A program made the translations under genes and the position numbers. A stretch of 64,000 bases of DNA, from contig NZ_BFBR01000003.1 of assembly GCF_003112735.1 (NCBI RefSeq), positions 62,001 to 126,000 of the forward strand, given 5' to 3'. Positions 17,625 to 26,823 of the stretch are shown piece after piece (within the stretch, counting starts at the first letter, position 1; each line of letters begins with the position of its first letter). The DNA comes from Candidatus Phycosocius bacilliformis (GTDB taxonomy: Bacteria; Pseudomonadota; Alphaproteobacteria; Caulobacterales; Aquidulcibacteraceae). The notes under the pieces are model-generated. The model was not told the origin of the DNA, did no database searches, and saw nothing but the letters and a program-made list of their open reading frames with translations.

Positions 17625-18247
17625 GCCTCTGGATGAGCCGTATCTTGCGGACCGACGGCTCCTGCAATCGCGTCTCTACCAGCCGAAAAATTGGCTTTGC
17701 GGCCCTGCCCGGCCAAACGCGCGGTTGCAGCAATACGTTCCTTGCGTGTTTCGGCACGTTTTGCCGCCAGAATCCATTCCAATATTCCCCGTCGACTTGA
17801 CGGCGACATCAAGGCCCAGTTTTCCTTGGCATAGGCGACCGCATCAAGGGCGGCGAGCAAATCTGTTGGCTCAATCAGGGCATCAACCTCATTGAGTTTG
17901 TCCCAAGTGCCTGATTGTTTGGCAAGATCCACCATGGCTTGGCCGCGTGGATGCATCAGACCGGCGTTCTGCATTTTGGCAATGCGGGATTTGTTAAGTG
18001 CCGACCATGCGCTTTCAGGACGGCGTGGCGACATGAGGAGCATGGTGCGATCGGCATCGAGCTTGGCGACACGAGAATCGACCCAGCCAAAACACAGAGC
18101 CTCCTCGACCTGCTCGTCATAGCTGACATAGGGGCCGCGGCCCTTCTTATAGGTTACAAGCCAGATACTCTCGGTCTGGTCGAGGTTGGCGCTCAACCAA
18201 TCGCGCCACTCCTGACGGCTCTTGATCTCAACTTGGGCAAAGTTCAT
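17621..18247 (-). CDS. YdeI/OmpD-associated family protein
   Basis: 208 residues of the YdeI/OmpD-associated family: the N-terminal segment with WLVTYKKGRGPYVSYDE and ALCFGWVDSRVAKLD is diagnostic, and the C-terminal half (SPSSRRGILEWILAAKRAET) is the helical domain with its basic tail. Relatives have been linked to bacteriocin or oxidative protection but the mechanism is not known. Convergent with the M24 gene with a four-base overlap of stops; upstream, its start faces the fliQ promoter region. Confidence 0.92.
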   Translation of the reverse strand: MNFAQVEIKSRQEWRDWLSANLDQTESIWLVTYKKGRGPYVSYDEQVEEALCFGWVDSRVAKLDADRTMLLMSPRRPESAWSALNKSRIAKMQNAGLMHPRGQAMVDLAKQSGTWDKLNEVDALIEPTDLLAALDAVAYAKENWALMSPSSRRGILEWILAAKRAETRKERIAATARLAGQGRKANFSAGRDAIAGAVGPQDTAHPEA

Positions 18248-18383
18248 CGATTTTCCCGCCGGTTTTCAGTGCGGAACCCCCTTTAGCAAGGATTTGTTAA
18301 CCATGCCACGCCATCCCCTTAAGTGTGTCACCAGAAGCGGATGACCTGCACGAGAGTGTGCCCTAAAGTCGGAGAAACTGACG

Positions 18384-18656
18384 ATGAATGCGCCTGAAGT
18401 TCTTGATGTTGCCCGCGATGCCATTTGGTTGACGATTGCCATGTCAGCCCCGGTCATGCTGGTTGGGTTGGCGGTTGGTCTTGTCATCGGCTTGTTGCAA
18501 GCACTGACACAGATTCAAGAACAGACTTTGGTATTTGTGCCGAAAATTCTGGCGATCTTCGCGGCCTTATTGTTGTTCTTGCCCCTGATGGGCGGGCTGA
18601 TGGGCGAGTTCATGACCCAAATGATGGCCAAGGTGGCCGCAAGTGGCGCTGGCTAA
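18384..18656 (+). CDS. fliQ: Flagellar export protein FliQ
   Basis: Ninety residues, the FliQ norm, with two hydrophobic helices (about 16-39 and 50-73) joined by LQALTQIQEQTLVFVPKI, the conserved FliQ loop. FliQ sits with FliP and FliR in the export gate of the flagellar type III apparatus. It starts after a GGAG site and is followed 12 bases later by fliR and then flhB. In Caulobacter the same order, with cckA behind, is found. fliP is not in this window. Confidence 0.96.
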   Translation: MNAPEVLDVARDAIWLTIAMSAPVMLVGLAVGLVIGLLQALTQIQEQTLVFVPKILAIFAALLLFLPLMGGLMGEFMTQMMAKVAASGAG

Positions 18657-18668
18657 CAGAGCCGGGCG

Positions 18669-19418
18669 ATGGAACTTCTGCCACAGACAGTCTGGGTGAT
18701 CGGCATTGTTTTTGCCCGCGTCGGCGCGTTGATGATGCTGGCACCGGGTATTGGCGACCAATTCGTGCCGCCCCGGGCCCGCTTGATGGTGGCCCTATTT
18801 CTGGCTTTTGCCATTGCCCCGGTTGTCTCAAGCAAGATTCCACCAATCCCAGCCGATATGGGTGGGCTGTTCCTCGCCATTGGCAAGGAAATCCTGATTG
18901 GCCTGTCGCTGGGGTTGACCACGCGTATCCTGTTTTCAGCTTTGGCAACTGCCGGGGCGATTGCAGGTATGCAGACTGGCCTCGGCATGGCGATGGCCTT
19001 TGACCCATCTCAACAGCAACAAGGGGCGGTTTTTGGGACGTTTCTGGCCCTTTTAGGCACCGCCTTGGTATTTCAAACCGACGTGCATCATTTGTTTTTG
19101 ACCGGGGCTGCCCGCAGCTTTGACAATTTCCTGCCCGGCAAGCCGATGCCCTTAGGCGATATGGCTCAATTCAGCTTGCAGGCCTTCTCGCAAGCCTTTT
19201 CTCTGGCCATTCAAATCACAGCCCCGCTCCTTTTGTTCGGGATTATCATCAATGTGGCGCTGGGTATCATCAATCGCGTGGCCCCAGCCATCCAAGTCTT
19301 CTTCATCGCCCAACCGGTTCAGGTCCTCTTAGGAATCATGCTGTTTGCCATCACTGCGGGGGCAGGCATGCTGGTTTGGCTGGAGGCCATCGCCACCGCG
19401 GGCCGGTCTTTAAACTGA
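18669..19418 (+). CDS. fliR: Flagellar export protein FliR
   Basis: 249 residues with six or so hydrophobic segments and the FliR features FARVGALMMLAPGIGDQFVP at the N-terminus and APAIQVFFIAQPVQVLLGIM near the C-terminus. With FliP and FliQ it forms the export gate. It is 12 bases after fliQ and 10 bases before flhB, so the three are surely co-transcribed. Confidence 0.95.
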   Translation: MELLPQTVWVIGIVFARVGALMMLAPGIGDQFVPPRARLMVALFLAFAIAPVVSSKIPPIPADMGGLFLAIGKEILIGLSLGLTTRILFSALATAGAIAGMQTGLGMAMAFDPSQQQQGAVFGTFLALLGTALVFQTDVHHLFLTGAARSFDNFLPGKPMPLGDMAQFSLQAFSQAFSLAIQITAPLLLFGIIINVALGIINRVAPAIQVFFIAQPVQVLLGIMLFAITAGAGMLVWLEAIATAGRSLN

Positions 19419-19428
19419 GGGGGGCGGC

Positions 19429-20532
19429 GTGGAAGAAGACGAATCCCAAAAGACCGAAGCCCCCAGCCACTATAAGCTGGAGGAAGCGCGCAAGAAGGGC
19501 GATGTCCCCAAAAGCCAGGATGTGGCAACGCTGTTCATTCTAACTGCTGGGGTTGCTGTTTTGCTGACCCTAGGCCTGCACAGTGCCCAAGACCTTGCCC
19601 GCTATATGATCGTCTTTGTCGAACGCCCCGACCAGATCGCTGTTGATGGCGGTGCCTTGCAGCGCTTGAGCTTTGATATCGGATTGAAGACAGGTCTGGT
19701 TTTAAGCGCGACCATTGGCGCAATCTGTGTGGCGGGACTTGCCGGTCATCTGGTGCAGTCGGGGTTGCTATTCACCGCCGAAAAAATGATCCCCAAGATC
19801 GACAAGATTTCCCCGATTGCCGGCTTCAAGCGTTTGTTCGGGGCTGAAGCCTTGATGACCTTTGTCAAAACAGTGATCAAGCTGATTGTCATTTGCTGGG
19901 TTGCTTATGCGATCTTGGCCCCACACGCCAAGGAAATGCCAATCCTGGTCGCGATGGAGCCGGCGGCATTGATGCCGGTCTTGGTGAAAATCCTGTTGGA
20001 ATTGTGCTTTGCCCTCATTGGCATCATCGCGGTGGCTTCTGCAGCTGACTACGCCATCCAACGCTTTGCTTGGCTCAAACGTAACCGCATGAGCAAGCAA
20101 GAGCAAAAGGACGAATATAAGAAACTGGAAGGCGACCCACAGATCAAAATGAAGCTGCGCCAAATCCGGATGCAGCGTGGACGTAATCGCATGATGGCCA
20201 AAGTGCCGGAAGCAACCGTCATTATCACCAACCCAACTCATTATGCGGTCGCGTTACGCTATGTGCCAGGTGAGACCGCCGCCCCGGTTTGCGTTGCCAA
20301 AGGTCTGGACAATCTGGCGCTGAAAATTCGTGAGATCGCAACCGAGGCCGAGGTGCCAATCGTCGAAGATCCACCTCTTGCCCGCGCACTTTATGCCAGC
20401 GTCGATCTGGAGGAGACAATCCCCACCGAACATTATCAAGCTGTTGCAAAAATCATTGGAGTGATTTTGGGTGTAGCCGCGCGGCGCAAATCAGGTGATT
20501 CTCGCCAGAGTCGAGTCCAAAACGCTGCGTAA
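19429..20532 (+). CDS. flhB: Flagellar export switch protein FlhB
   Basis: 367 residues starting at a GTG (19429), the only start that keeps the typical EDESQKTEAPSHYKLEEARK N-terminus. Four transmembrane segments lie between about residues 30 and 205. The cytoplasmic domain carries the autocleavage motif NPTH (Asn268-Pro269-Thr270-His271), followed by HYAVALRY; cleavage switches the export substrate from hook to filament. It lies 10 bases behind fliR and 33 bases before cckA. Confidence 0.97.
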   Translation: MEEDESQKTEAPSHYKLEEARKKGDVPKSQDVATLFILTAGVAVLLTLGLHSAQDLARYMIVFVERPDQIAVDGGALQRLSFDIGLKTGLVLSATIGAICVAGLAGHLVQSGLLFTAEKMIPKIDKISPIAGFKRLFGAEALMTFVKTVIKLIVICWVAYAILAPHAKEMPILVAMEPAALMPVLVKILLELCFALIGIIAVASAADYAIQRFAWLKRNRMSKQEQKDEYKKLEGDPQIKMKLRQIRMQRGRNRMMAKVPEATVIITNPTHYAVALRYVPGETAAPVCVAKGLDNLALKIREIATEAEVPIVEDPPLARALYASVDLEETIPTEHYQAVAKIIGVILGVAARRKSGDSRQSRVQNAA

Positions 20533-20565
20533 GCGAACAATTGGACCGGTTAGGGGCGAAGAAGC

Positions 20566-22470
20566 ATGGCTGGACTGTTGACGTTGTTTTCCAGATCGGA
20601 ATCGCATGACTGGTTGGCCAGCATGGATGGGCCAGCAGCCCTGTTTTCCCGGTCAGGCCGTTATTTGGATGCCAATCAGGCCTATTTGGACATTTACCGG
20701 CCTGTCTCGATTGATCCGCTCCTGATGAGTTTGCTGGATCGGGCTTGTGCTTTCCGGGCGTCCAAGGCCGTGCGGCGTGGTCTGGTGCTGGATGAAAGCG
20801 TTGAGACCATGCGGGTACGTGTTACCCCGATTGGCGACCGATCCTTGGTGCGCTTGACCGCCATTGATCAGACCCCTGCAGCAGACACCACCGGCGCTGG
20901 CAATGCCGGGCAGAATAACGCCCCAGGTCTGGCCCATCAAACATCATCCTCGCTTTTAACCGGTCTTGCCCGACTGATCGCTGAGGCTCCAGTCGGCATT
21001 GCGCGGCTTGACCGACGCGACGCCCGTCAAGCCAAGATTGAGGAAGCCAATCCGGCCTTCATCCGTATTGCCGGAGGTGGGAAAGGTGCTCAGCTGGCTG
21101 ATCTGATCGCTTTAAGCCATGTTGAAGAGCTTGAGCGGCTGGAAGTTGGCAATCAGCGGCCGATCGAACTGGATATGGCCCATGCTGGCGGGCAAACCTG
21201 TGAAGGCTGGTTGCTGCAAGATGATGGCGAAGGCGCTGGGCTGTTGCTGGTGGATGTGTCGGCCCGCCGGGAAATGGAACATCGCCTCGCCCAGACCAGC
21301 AAGATGCAAGCCGTTGGCCAAATCGCCGGTGGCGTTGCCCATGAACTCAATAACTTCCTGTTGGTTATCACGCTCAATTGTGACGCACTCTTGGCCCGTC
21401 ACCCGGTGGGTGACCCCAGCTATGGCGAATTGCAAAGCATCCAGAATACCAGTTCGCGCGCAGCAGAATTGGTCAAGATGTTGCTGGCTTATGCGCGCAA
21501 GCAGACGTTCCGGCGCGATGTGCTCGATGTTGGTGCCGTCCTGACAGAGTTTGCCGTCCTGATGCGCCAGGTGCTGGATGAGCGGATTGTCTTCGACATT
21601 ACACATGGCCGCGATCTACCCAATGTCCGCGCCGACAAGCAGCAGCTTGAAACCGTCTTTATGAACCTTGTGACCAATGCGCGCGATGCGGTGCTGATGT
21701 CGGGTAAAGGAAAAGGCTCGGTGACCGTGCGCACGAAACGGGCAACCACACAGGATGTGCGCGCGGCACTCAAAGGCCTGAGCATCGCAGATATTGACGA
21801 CTGCGATTGGGCCATGATTTCAGTTACCGATACCGGGACGGGCATGTCGCCGGACGTGGCGACCAAAATCTTCGAGCCTTTCTTCACAACTAAAGAGCAG
21901 GGCAAAGGCACCGGCATTGGGCTGGCCACAGTCTATGGGATCATCAAGCAGTCAGACGGCTTTATTGCCCTGGATTCCATCGAAAATGTCGGCACCACTT
22001 TCCATGTCTTCTTGCCAGCCACAACAGCCGACGATGTCAGCGAAGAGGCACCCGTTCCGGCTGGCCCCGCTCCGGAAGCACGGCCGATGGATCTTGCCGG
22101 GCGCGGACGTATTTTGTTGGTTGAGGATGAAGAAGGTGTGCGCAATATCGCGACCCGGCTGCTCACCCAACGCGGCTATCATGTGACCTCGGCCGGTGAT
22201 GGCGAAGAGGCACTTGAGATTCTCGAAAATGACCCCAACAGCTTTGATCTTGTCCTGTCGGATGTGGTGATGCCGGGCTTGGATGGACCCAGCCTATTGA
22301 AGGCGGCCAAACCTTATTTGGGCCATGCGCGCATTGTCTTCATGTCTGGCTATGCCGAACAAGACTTTGCCCAAACACTGGAAGACGAGCGTTCCATCTC
22401 TTTCCTGCCCAAGCCCTTCACCTTGGCGCAATTGGCAGAACGGGTGAAAATGGAGCTCGCCGCCGCATAA
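20566..22470 (+). CDS. cckA: CckA-like hybrid histidine kinase (soluble, no transmembrane segments)
   Basis: 634 residues. An N-terminal PAS-like region (about 15-110) and a second one (about 130-230) are followed by HisKA with the phospho-acceptor His259 (AGGVAHELNNFLLVI), HATPase_c (NLVTNARDAV, DTGTGMS, GKGTGIGLATVYGI) and a C-terminal receiver with Asp566 (LVLSDVVMP) and Lys616 (FLPKPF). The domain order and position behind fliQR-flhB match CckA, which through ChpT phosphorylates CtrA and CpdR. Unlike Caulobacter CckA, I see no N-terminal hydrophobic helix pair, so it would be cytoplasmic unless recruited. The start ATG has a nearby GGGGCGAAG site. Identity is strong by context and receiver; the missing membrane part is the oddity. 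Confidence 0.9.
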   Translation: MAGLLTLFSRSESHDWLASMDGPAALFSRSGRYLDANQAYLDIYRPVSIDPLLMSLLDRACAFRASKAVRRGLVLDESVETMRVRVTPIGDRSLVRLTAIDQTPAADTTGAGNAGQNNAPGLAHQTSSSLLTGLARLIAEAPVGIARLDRRDARQAKIEEANPAFIRIAGGGKGAQLADLIALSHVEELERLEVGNQRPIELDMAHAGGQTCEGWLLQDDGEGAGLLLVDVSARREMEHRLAQTSKMQAVGQIAGGVAHELNNFLLVITLNCDALLARHPVGDPSYGELQSIQNTSSRAAELVKMLLAYARKQTFRRDVLDVGAVLTEFAVLMRQVLDERIVFDITHGRDLPNVRADKQQLETVFMNLVTNARDAVLMSGKGKGSVTVRTKRATTQDVRAALKGLSIADIDDCDWAMISVTDTGTGMSPDVATKIFEPFFTTKEQGKGTGIGLATVYGIIKQSDGFIALDSIENVGTTFHVFLPATTADDVSEEAPVPAGPAPEARPMDLAGRGRILLVEDEEGVRNIATRLLTQRGYHVTSAGDGEEALEILENDPNSFDLVLSDVVMPGLDGPSLLKAAKPYLGHARIVFMSGYAEQDFAQTLEDERSISFLPKPFTLAQLAERVKMELAAA

Positions 22471-22519
22471 TACGCCAAAATCGGACGTACAAAATCAAAA
22501 AAGTTGATTTCTCCACTTT

Positions 22520-22534
22520 GTTCTACTTGTGTTC
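22520..22534 (+). promoter_or_regulatory. LexA (SOS) box, alphaproteobacterial type
   Basis: GTTC at 22520-22523, a 7-base spacer, and GTTC at 22531-22534, exactly the GTTC-N7-GTTC operator known for LexA in alphaproteobacteria. It lies 111 bases upstream of the recA ATG. It is adjacent to a TTGATT hexamer at 22504-22509 that could be a -35 element, so the operator would overlap the promoter. Confidence 0.88.
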
Positions 22535-22645
22535 CGAGAACATTTCAGATACAAACCTTCTGGACGGAACGACGTCTGATTTGCACGCAGCTCGGCTGAG
22601 CCCGGCGTGCCGATACAGGCGGGAATCGTGAAAAGGGGTTTGATC

Positions 22646-23737
22646 ATGGCTATTCAGGCAACTGGTGCAGCGCTTCGCTTGGTGGAAAAAAACGACATGG
22701 ACAAGGAAAAAGCTCTCGAATCGGCATTGAGCCAGATTGAACGCGCCTTTGGCAAAGGCTCAATCATGCGCCTAGGTGAACAAGGTGCTGCGGTTGAGAT
22801 TGAAGCGGTCTCGACCGGGTCGCTCGGCCTCGATATTGCGTTGGGGATTGGTGGTTTGCCGCGCGGCCGCATCATCGAAATCTATGGCCCTGAAAGTTCG
22901 GGCAAGACGACGTTGGCGCTGCATTGCATTGCCGAAGCGCAGAAGAGCGGTGGCGTTTGCGCCTTTGTTGATGCCGAACATGCGCTCGACCCAGTCTATG
23001 CCCGCAAGCTAGGGGTTGATTTGGGCGATCTTCTGATCTCCCAGCCAGATACCGGTGAACAGGCCTTGGAAATCACTGACACGTTGGTGCGCTCTGGGGC
23101 GGTGGATGTGCTGGTGATCGATTCAGTGGCCGCCCTCACCCCGAAAGCTGAAATCGAAGGCGATATGGGCGACAGCCTGCCAGGCTTGCAGGCCCGCCTG
23201 ATGAGTCAGGCATTGCGTAAGCTGACAGGGTCGATTTCGCGTTCGAAGACCTTGGTGATCTTCATCAACCAGATTCGCATGAAGATTGGGGTGATGTTCG
23301 GCAATCCCGAAACCACCACTGGCGGAAATGCGCTGAAATTCTATGCCTCGGTCCGCCTTGATATCCGCCGCATCGGGCAAATCAAGGACAAGGAAGATGT
23401 GGTCGGCAATGTCACCCGCGTCAAAGTGGTCAAAAACAAGGTCGCCCCACCCTTCAAACAGGTTGAATTCGATATTCTCTATGGTGAAGGTATCTCCAAA
23501 CAGGGTGAATTGATTGACCTCGGTGTGAAGGCCGGGATCGTTGAGAAATCAGGATCTTGGTATTCCTATGACAGCACCCGCATCGGCCAAGGCAAGGATA
23601 ATGCCCGTGCATTCTTGAAGGCCAATCCTGATGTGGCCGCCGAGATTGAACATAAGGTGCGTCAGAACGCTGGTATCCTTGCAGAAGTCCTCGCGGGCGA
23701 GCCCGGTTCGGATGATGGCGAACTCGACGATATGTAA
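22646..23737 (+). CDS. recA: Recombinase RecA
   Basis: 363 residues from the ATG at 22646, which has an AAAAGGGG ribosome site; a GTG at 22607 would give a less typical N-terminus. The Walker A motif GPESSGKTT is at residues 81-89, and [20 protein letters not shown] and [20 protein letters not shown] are standard RecA signatures. RecA forms filaments on single-stranded DNA for homologous recombination and LexA cleavage. The upstream LexA box predicts SOS induction. In Caulobacter recA lies close behind cckA too. Confidence 0.98.
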   Translation: MAIQATGAALRLVEKNDMDKEKALESALSQIERAFGKGSIMRLGEQGAAVEIEAVSTGSLGLDIALGIGGLPRGRIIEIYGPESSGKTTLALHCIAEAQKSGGVCAFVDAEHALDPVYARKLGVDLGDLLISQPDTGEQALEITDTLVRSGAVDVLVIDSVAALTPKAEIEGDMGDSLPGLQARLMSQALRKLTGSISRSKTLVIFINQIRMKIGVMFGNPETTTGGNALKFYASVRLDIRRIGQIKDKEDVVGNVTRVKVVKNKVAPPFKQVEFDILYGEGISKQGELIDLGVKAGIVEKSGSWYSYDSTRIGQGKDNARAFLKANPDVAAEIEHKVRQNAGILAEVLAGEPGSDDGELDDM

Positions 23738-23794
23738 GTCAAAAACGTCATCTGCGCCTTGTCCCCGCAGCGACTTCTTTAGCTCCTATTGAAG

Positions 23795-23869
23795 GGTGGG
23801 TGCCATCGCTCTCACCAATTTAATGGGGCTGATAGGTGGTGGTGAGGGTGCCCCAAAGCACCCACGCCC
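23795..23869. repeat. Imperfect inverted repeat downstream of recA
   Basis: GGTGGGTGC near 23795-23803 can pair with GCACCCACGCCC near 23858-23869, and an inner CTCACCA can pair with TGGTGAG. It may form a long stem downstream of recA, possibly acting at the 3' end of its transcript, but there is no T run. Confidence 0.4.
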
Positions 23870-23931
23870 ATTGTCCGAGTGGGGCAGTAACAACATCAGC
23901 TGCTTGGAAACATCTACACATACAAATGCGT

Positions 23932-24023
23932 GTCATCCCGGACGGCGTTAGCCGATCCGGGATCTCATGACGCACGAGCGCGATGAGGTCCCCGCTCTCC
24001 GCTGCGCTTCGGCAGGGATGATG
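23932..24023. repeat. REP-like palindromic element, copy 1
   Basis: The element opens with GTCATCCCGGACGGC, a hairpin (ATCCCGGACGGC-GTTA-GCCG-A-TCCGGGAT at 23935-23963), and ends with an inverted GGGATGAT, so both ends match. A second copy 246 bases away matches at most positions. Such dispersed palindromes are common in alphaproteobacterial intergenic regions. Confidence 0.75.
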
Positions 24024-24032
24024 CCCCAATGT

Positions 24033-24155
24033 CCTCCCCCGTTTACGGGGGAGGTGGCAGCGAAGCTGACGGAGGGGGCGTCAGCGGCGCTGACCTTCCA
24101 GCACACCCCCTCCACTCTGCTGCGCAGTGTCCCCCTCCCCCGCACGCGGGGGAGG
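24033..24155. repeat. Hairpin-pair repeat element (CCTCCCCCG...CGGGGGAGG)
   Basis: Two perfect 10-bp hairpins bound the element: 24033-24054 (CCTCCCCCGT/ACGGGGGAGG) and 24134-24155 (CCTCCCCCGC/GCGGGGGAGG). The middle is itself inverted-repeat-rich. The same hairpins appear at 40239-40303. Confidence 0.7.
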
Positions 24156-24177
24156 AGATCAACATAACCACCGCGCT

Positions 24178-24268
24178 GTCATCCCGGACGGCGTTAGCCG
24201 ATCCGGGATCTTGTGCCGCACATGCGCGAGGAGATCCCCGCTCTGCGCTGCGCTTCGGCAGGGATGAC
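24178..24268. repeat. REP-like palindromic element, copy 2
   Basis: Second copy of the element at 23932: GTCATCCCGGACGGCGTTAG start, same central region, and GGGATGAC end, perfectly inverted relative to the start. It differs from copy 1 at scattered positions, e.g. after the first hairpin. Same orientation as copy 1. Confidence 0.75.
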
Positions 24269-24486
24269 ATGGTTTTAGAGAGCTTTTATCCAGAAGAGCT
24301 TTGGTGCCAATTATGGCCAACCAAAGTGCACCCTCAATTTTTTGCGCCATCAGATTGGTTAGGTGTCGCGCGCTCACGCGTGGGATCATTTCGGCAAGAC
24401 ACGGTTTGCACCAGCATAAAGCCTGATTGCATAATGTCCCATCCGTCTTGCTAAGCTCGCTTGGCAAGGCGTCAAGCCTGACAGAA

Positions 24487-25269
24487 TTAGCCAGCTTTCC
24501 GGGCAACGACCATGTAATTCATGCTGGTATCCCGCCCCAATGACCAACGGTCCAATAAAGGGTTGTAATTTACCCCAATCGGAGCATCGAGGCTGAGATT
24601 GGCCATATCACCCAAGGCTGCTGCAATCTCCTCCGGCTTGACCAGCTTATCATAGTCATGTGTGCCAGGAGGCAGCCAGCGTAAGATGCGCTCCGCACCG
24701 ATAATCGCCAGAGCCAGCGCCTTGGGGGTGCGATTAATGGTGGCGATGAACATTAAGCCGCCCGGGGCGACAAGATTTGCTGTATTTTGCAGAAATGCAG
24801 CTGCATCGGCGACATGTTCGACAACTTCCATGTTGAGAACAATGTCAAACGGCCCTTCGCCAGCCGCCAAAAGAGCCTCTGCGGTGCCATGACGATAATC
24901 AATGTCAAGGCCAACTTGGCGAGCATGAGTCATTGCCGTCTTGATATTGGGCAAGGTTGCATCTACCGCCGTCACCTGTGCGCCAAGCCGGGCCATGGGT
25001 TCGCTTAACAGCCCACCGCCGCAGCCAATATCCAGCAATTTCAAGCCTTCAAGTGGCTTACCCAATCGTGGTGCCAACCCAAAATGGGCTTCGGCCGTTT
25101 CGCGAATGAAGCGCAGACGCGTCGGGTTGAACTTGTGCAACGGACGGAATTTGCCGGTCGGGTTCCACCAGTCTTCTGCCATAGCGGCAAACTTTGCCAC
25201 TTCTGCAGGGTCGATTGAGGGGGCTTGCGGTGGCAGGTCCAACGGGGCGTCTTGGGCAGCTTTTCCCAT
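24487..25269 (-). CDS. ubiG: UbiG bifunctional O-methyltransferase of ubiquinone synthesis
   Basis: 260 residues from the ATG at 25269; a TTG at 25320 is a weaker, longer alternative. The N-terminus has [20 protein letters not shown], the UbiG signature; the SAM motif is [27 protein letters not shown] is the typical motif II and [19 protein letters not shown] the conserved membrane-interaction segment. UbiG performs both O-methylations of ubiquinone. Faces lysC, with the repeat region behind it. Confidence 0.95.
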   Translation of the reverse strand: MGKAAQDAPLDLPPQAPSIDPAEVAKFAAMAEDWWNPTGKFRPLHKFNPTRLRFIRETAEAHFGLAPRLGKPLEGLKLLDIGCGGGLLSEPMARLGAQVTAVDATLPNIKTAMTHARQVGLDIDYRHGTAEALLAAGEGPFDIVLNMEVVEHVADAAAFLQNTANLVAPGGLMFIATINRTPKALALAIIGAERILRWLPPGTHDYDKLVKPEEIAAALGDMANLSLDAPIGVNYNPLLDRWSLGRDTSMNYMVVARKAG

Positions 25270-25446
25270 AGGCTTCAACTCAGTTTGTGACAGTTTGCAA
25301 CATGCAAAAGGATTGACCAATTCATTTCATAGAGCGAAGAGCGCCCGCGTCGAGTGTCCGTCGCTGTTTGCCACTGCAAACGGGGCGATCCGTGACCGGA
25401 CTAAAGCAGCTGGGATCAGATTATGGGATCGGTGGAACACAAAAAT

Positions 25447-26691
25447 ATGCCGCGTCTGGTGATGAAGTTTGGTGGCACCTCAGTCGGCGACGTCGAACGC
25501 ATTCGCCGCGTGGCGCGTCTGGTCGCCGCAGAACGCCAATCAGGCCGCGGCATTGCTGTGGTGGTGTCGGCTATGTCGGGCGAGACCAATCGGCTGGTGG
25601 ATTTAGCTCAGCAAGCTGGGCAAGGCCTGCCGCCAGAGCTCTTTGATGATGAGTATGATGTGGTGGTCGCCACGGGCGAACAGGTTACCACCGGCCTTTT
25701 GGCGTTGGCCTTGCGCGGCATGGGCATTCCAGCGCGGTCTTGGCAAGGCTGGCAGATCCGGGTGGCATCGAGCTCAACCCACGGCTCTGCCCGGATTTCC
25801 GACATTGATGCCGATGAGGTAGCCGCCGCCATTGATGCCGGTGAAGTGGCTGTGATCCCGGGTTTCCAAGGCGTCACTGAAGAAGACCGCATCACGACCC
25901 TGGGCCGGGGCGGGTCGGACACCTCCGCCGTAGCCGTGGCGGCCGCACTCAAGGCAGAGCGTTGCGACATCTATACCGATGTGGATGGGGTCTATACCAC
26001 CGACCCGCGTCTGGTGCCCAAGGCCCAGCGGCTTGAGAAAATTTCCTACGAGGAAATGCTGGAAATGGCCTCACTTGGGGCCAAAGTACTGCAGACCCGG
26101 TCGGTCGAATTGGCCATGGCCAAGCGCGTGCCGGTGCGTGTGCTGTCGAGCTTTGTTGAACCAGGTGAGGCCAATCCTGGAACTCTGGTCTGTGATGAGG
26201 ATGAGATCGTGGAAAAGCAAATCGTTTCAGGCATCGCCTATTCGCGCGATGAGGCCAAGCTGTCGCTTAAGGGCCTGCAGGATAATCCCGGTGTTGCCGC
26301 CGACATTTTCGGACGGCTGGCTGAAGCCAATATCAATGTCGATATGATTGTTCAGGCACCATCGCGGACTGAAGGTGCCGTCAACATGACTTTCACCGTG
26401 CCAGAACGGGAAGCAGATCGCGCCCTTGCCTTGATGTCAGCTGCCCAACAACAAATCGGCTTTGAACAGGTCGAGGTCAAGAAAGATGTCTCGAAAGTCT
26501 CCGTCATTGGCGTGGGCATGCGCTCTCATGTCGGCGTCGCGCGTGTGATGTTCGACGCACTTTCGCGCAAAGGCATCAATATCGAGAATATCGCCACCTC
26601 GGAGATCAAAATCTCGGTTTTGATCGACTCCTCCTATACTGAACTGGCGGTGCGTGCGCTTCACACCGCCTATGGGCTCGACGCTGCCTAG
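25447..26691 (+). CDS. lysC: Aspartate kinase (LysC)
   Basis: The N-terminal kinase motif is VMKFGGTSVGDVERI and the central LGRGGSDTSAVAVAAAL is the Asp/ATP site. Two ACT domains lie in the C-terminal third, the place where lysine/threonine feedback would act. It catalyses the first step of the aspartate pathway (Lys, Thr, Met). I chose the ATG at 25447 since the conserved sequence starts two residues later; an ATG at 25423 is also possible. The ptsP gene follows 132 bases later, as in Caulobacter. Confidence 0.95.
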   Translation: MPRLVMKFGGTSVGDVERIRRVARLVAAERQSGRGIAVVVSAMSGETNRLVDLAQQAGQGLPPELFDDEYDVVVATGEQVTTGLLALALRGMGIPARSWQGWQIRVASSSTHGSARISDIDADEVAAAIDAGEVAVIPGFQGVTEEDRITTLGRGGSDTSAVAVAAALKAERCDIYTDVDGVYTTDPRLVPKAQRLEKISYEEMLEMASLGAKVLQTRSVELAMAKRVPVRVLSSFVEPGEANPGTLVCDEDEIVEKQIVSGIAYSRDEAKLSLKGLQDNPGVAADIFGRLAEANINVDMIVQAPSRTEGAVNMTFTVPEREADRALALMSAAQQQIGFEQVEVKKDVSKVSVIGVGMRSHVGVARVMFDALSRKGINIENIATSEIKISVLIDSSYTELAVRALHTAYGLDAA

Positions 26692-26823
26692 ATTTTGTGC
26701 AGCTTGCGGCAGAAATTTCTGCCGCCTTGAAGGACAGCGTCGCCCATCTCTTGTATGAGGAAAGCGACTTATGGTGTGGTCCTGCGACGGCAGCGGCCAC
26801 AGCGCACCGTTTCGAGGAAGTGA

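Larger units (their letters stand above)
23738..24486. other. Repeat-filled intergenic region between recA and ubiG
   Basis: This is the only stretch of more than 300 bases without a gene. It holds an imperfect inverted repeat (23795-23869), two copies of a REP-like palindrome (23932-24023 and 24178-24268) and between them a hairpin-pair element (24033-24155). From 24269 to 24486 I see nothing recognisable. Open frames here read through the repeats and have no sensible protein. Confidence 0.8.

Noticed and set aside
18290-18325. TTAAC and TTAA upstream of fliQ as a CtrA box
   Set aside because: The spacing is 18 bases rather than 7, and the alternative left half at N7 is GCAA. A degenerate half site cannot be excluded, but the consensus is not met.
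23795-24268. CRISPR array
   Set aside because: The repeats are only two copies about 90 bases long, palindromic and without regular unique spacers.
24029-24454. Open frame of 141 codons within the recA-ubiG gap
   Set aside because: It reads through two repeat elements, is compositionally odd and has no ribosome site.
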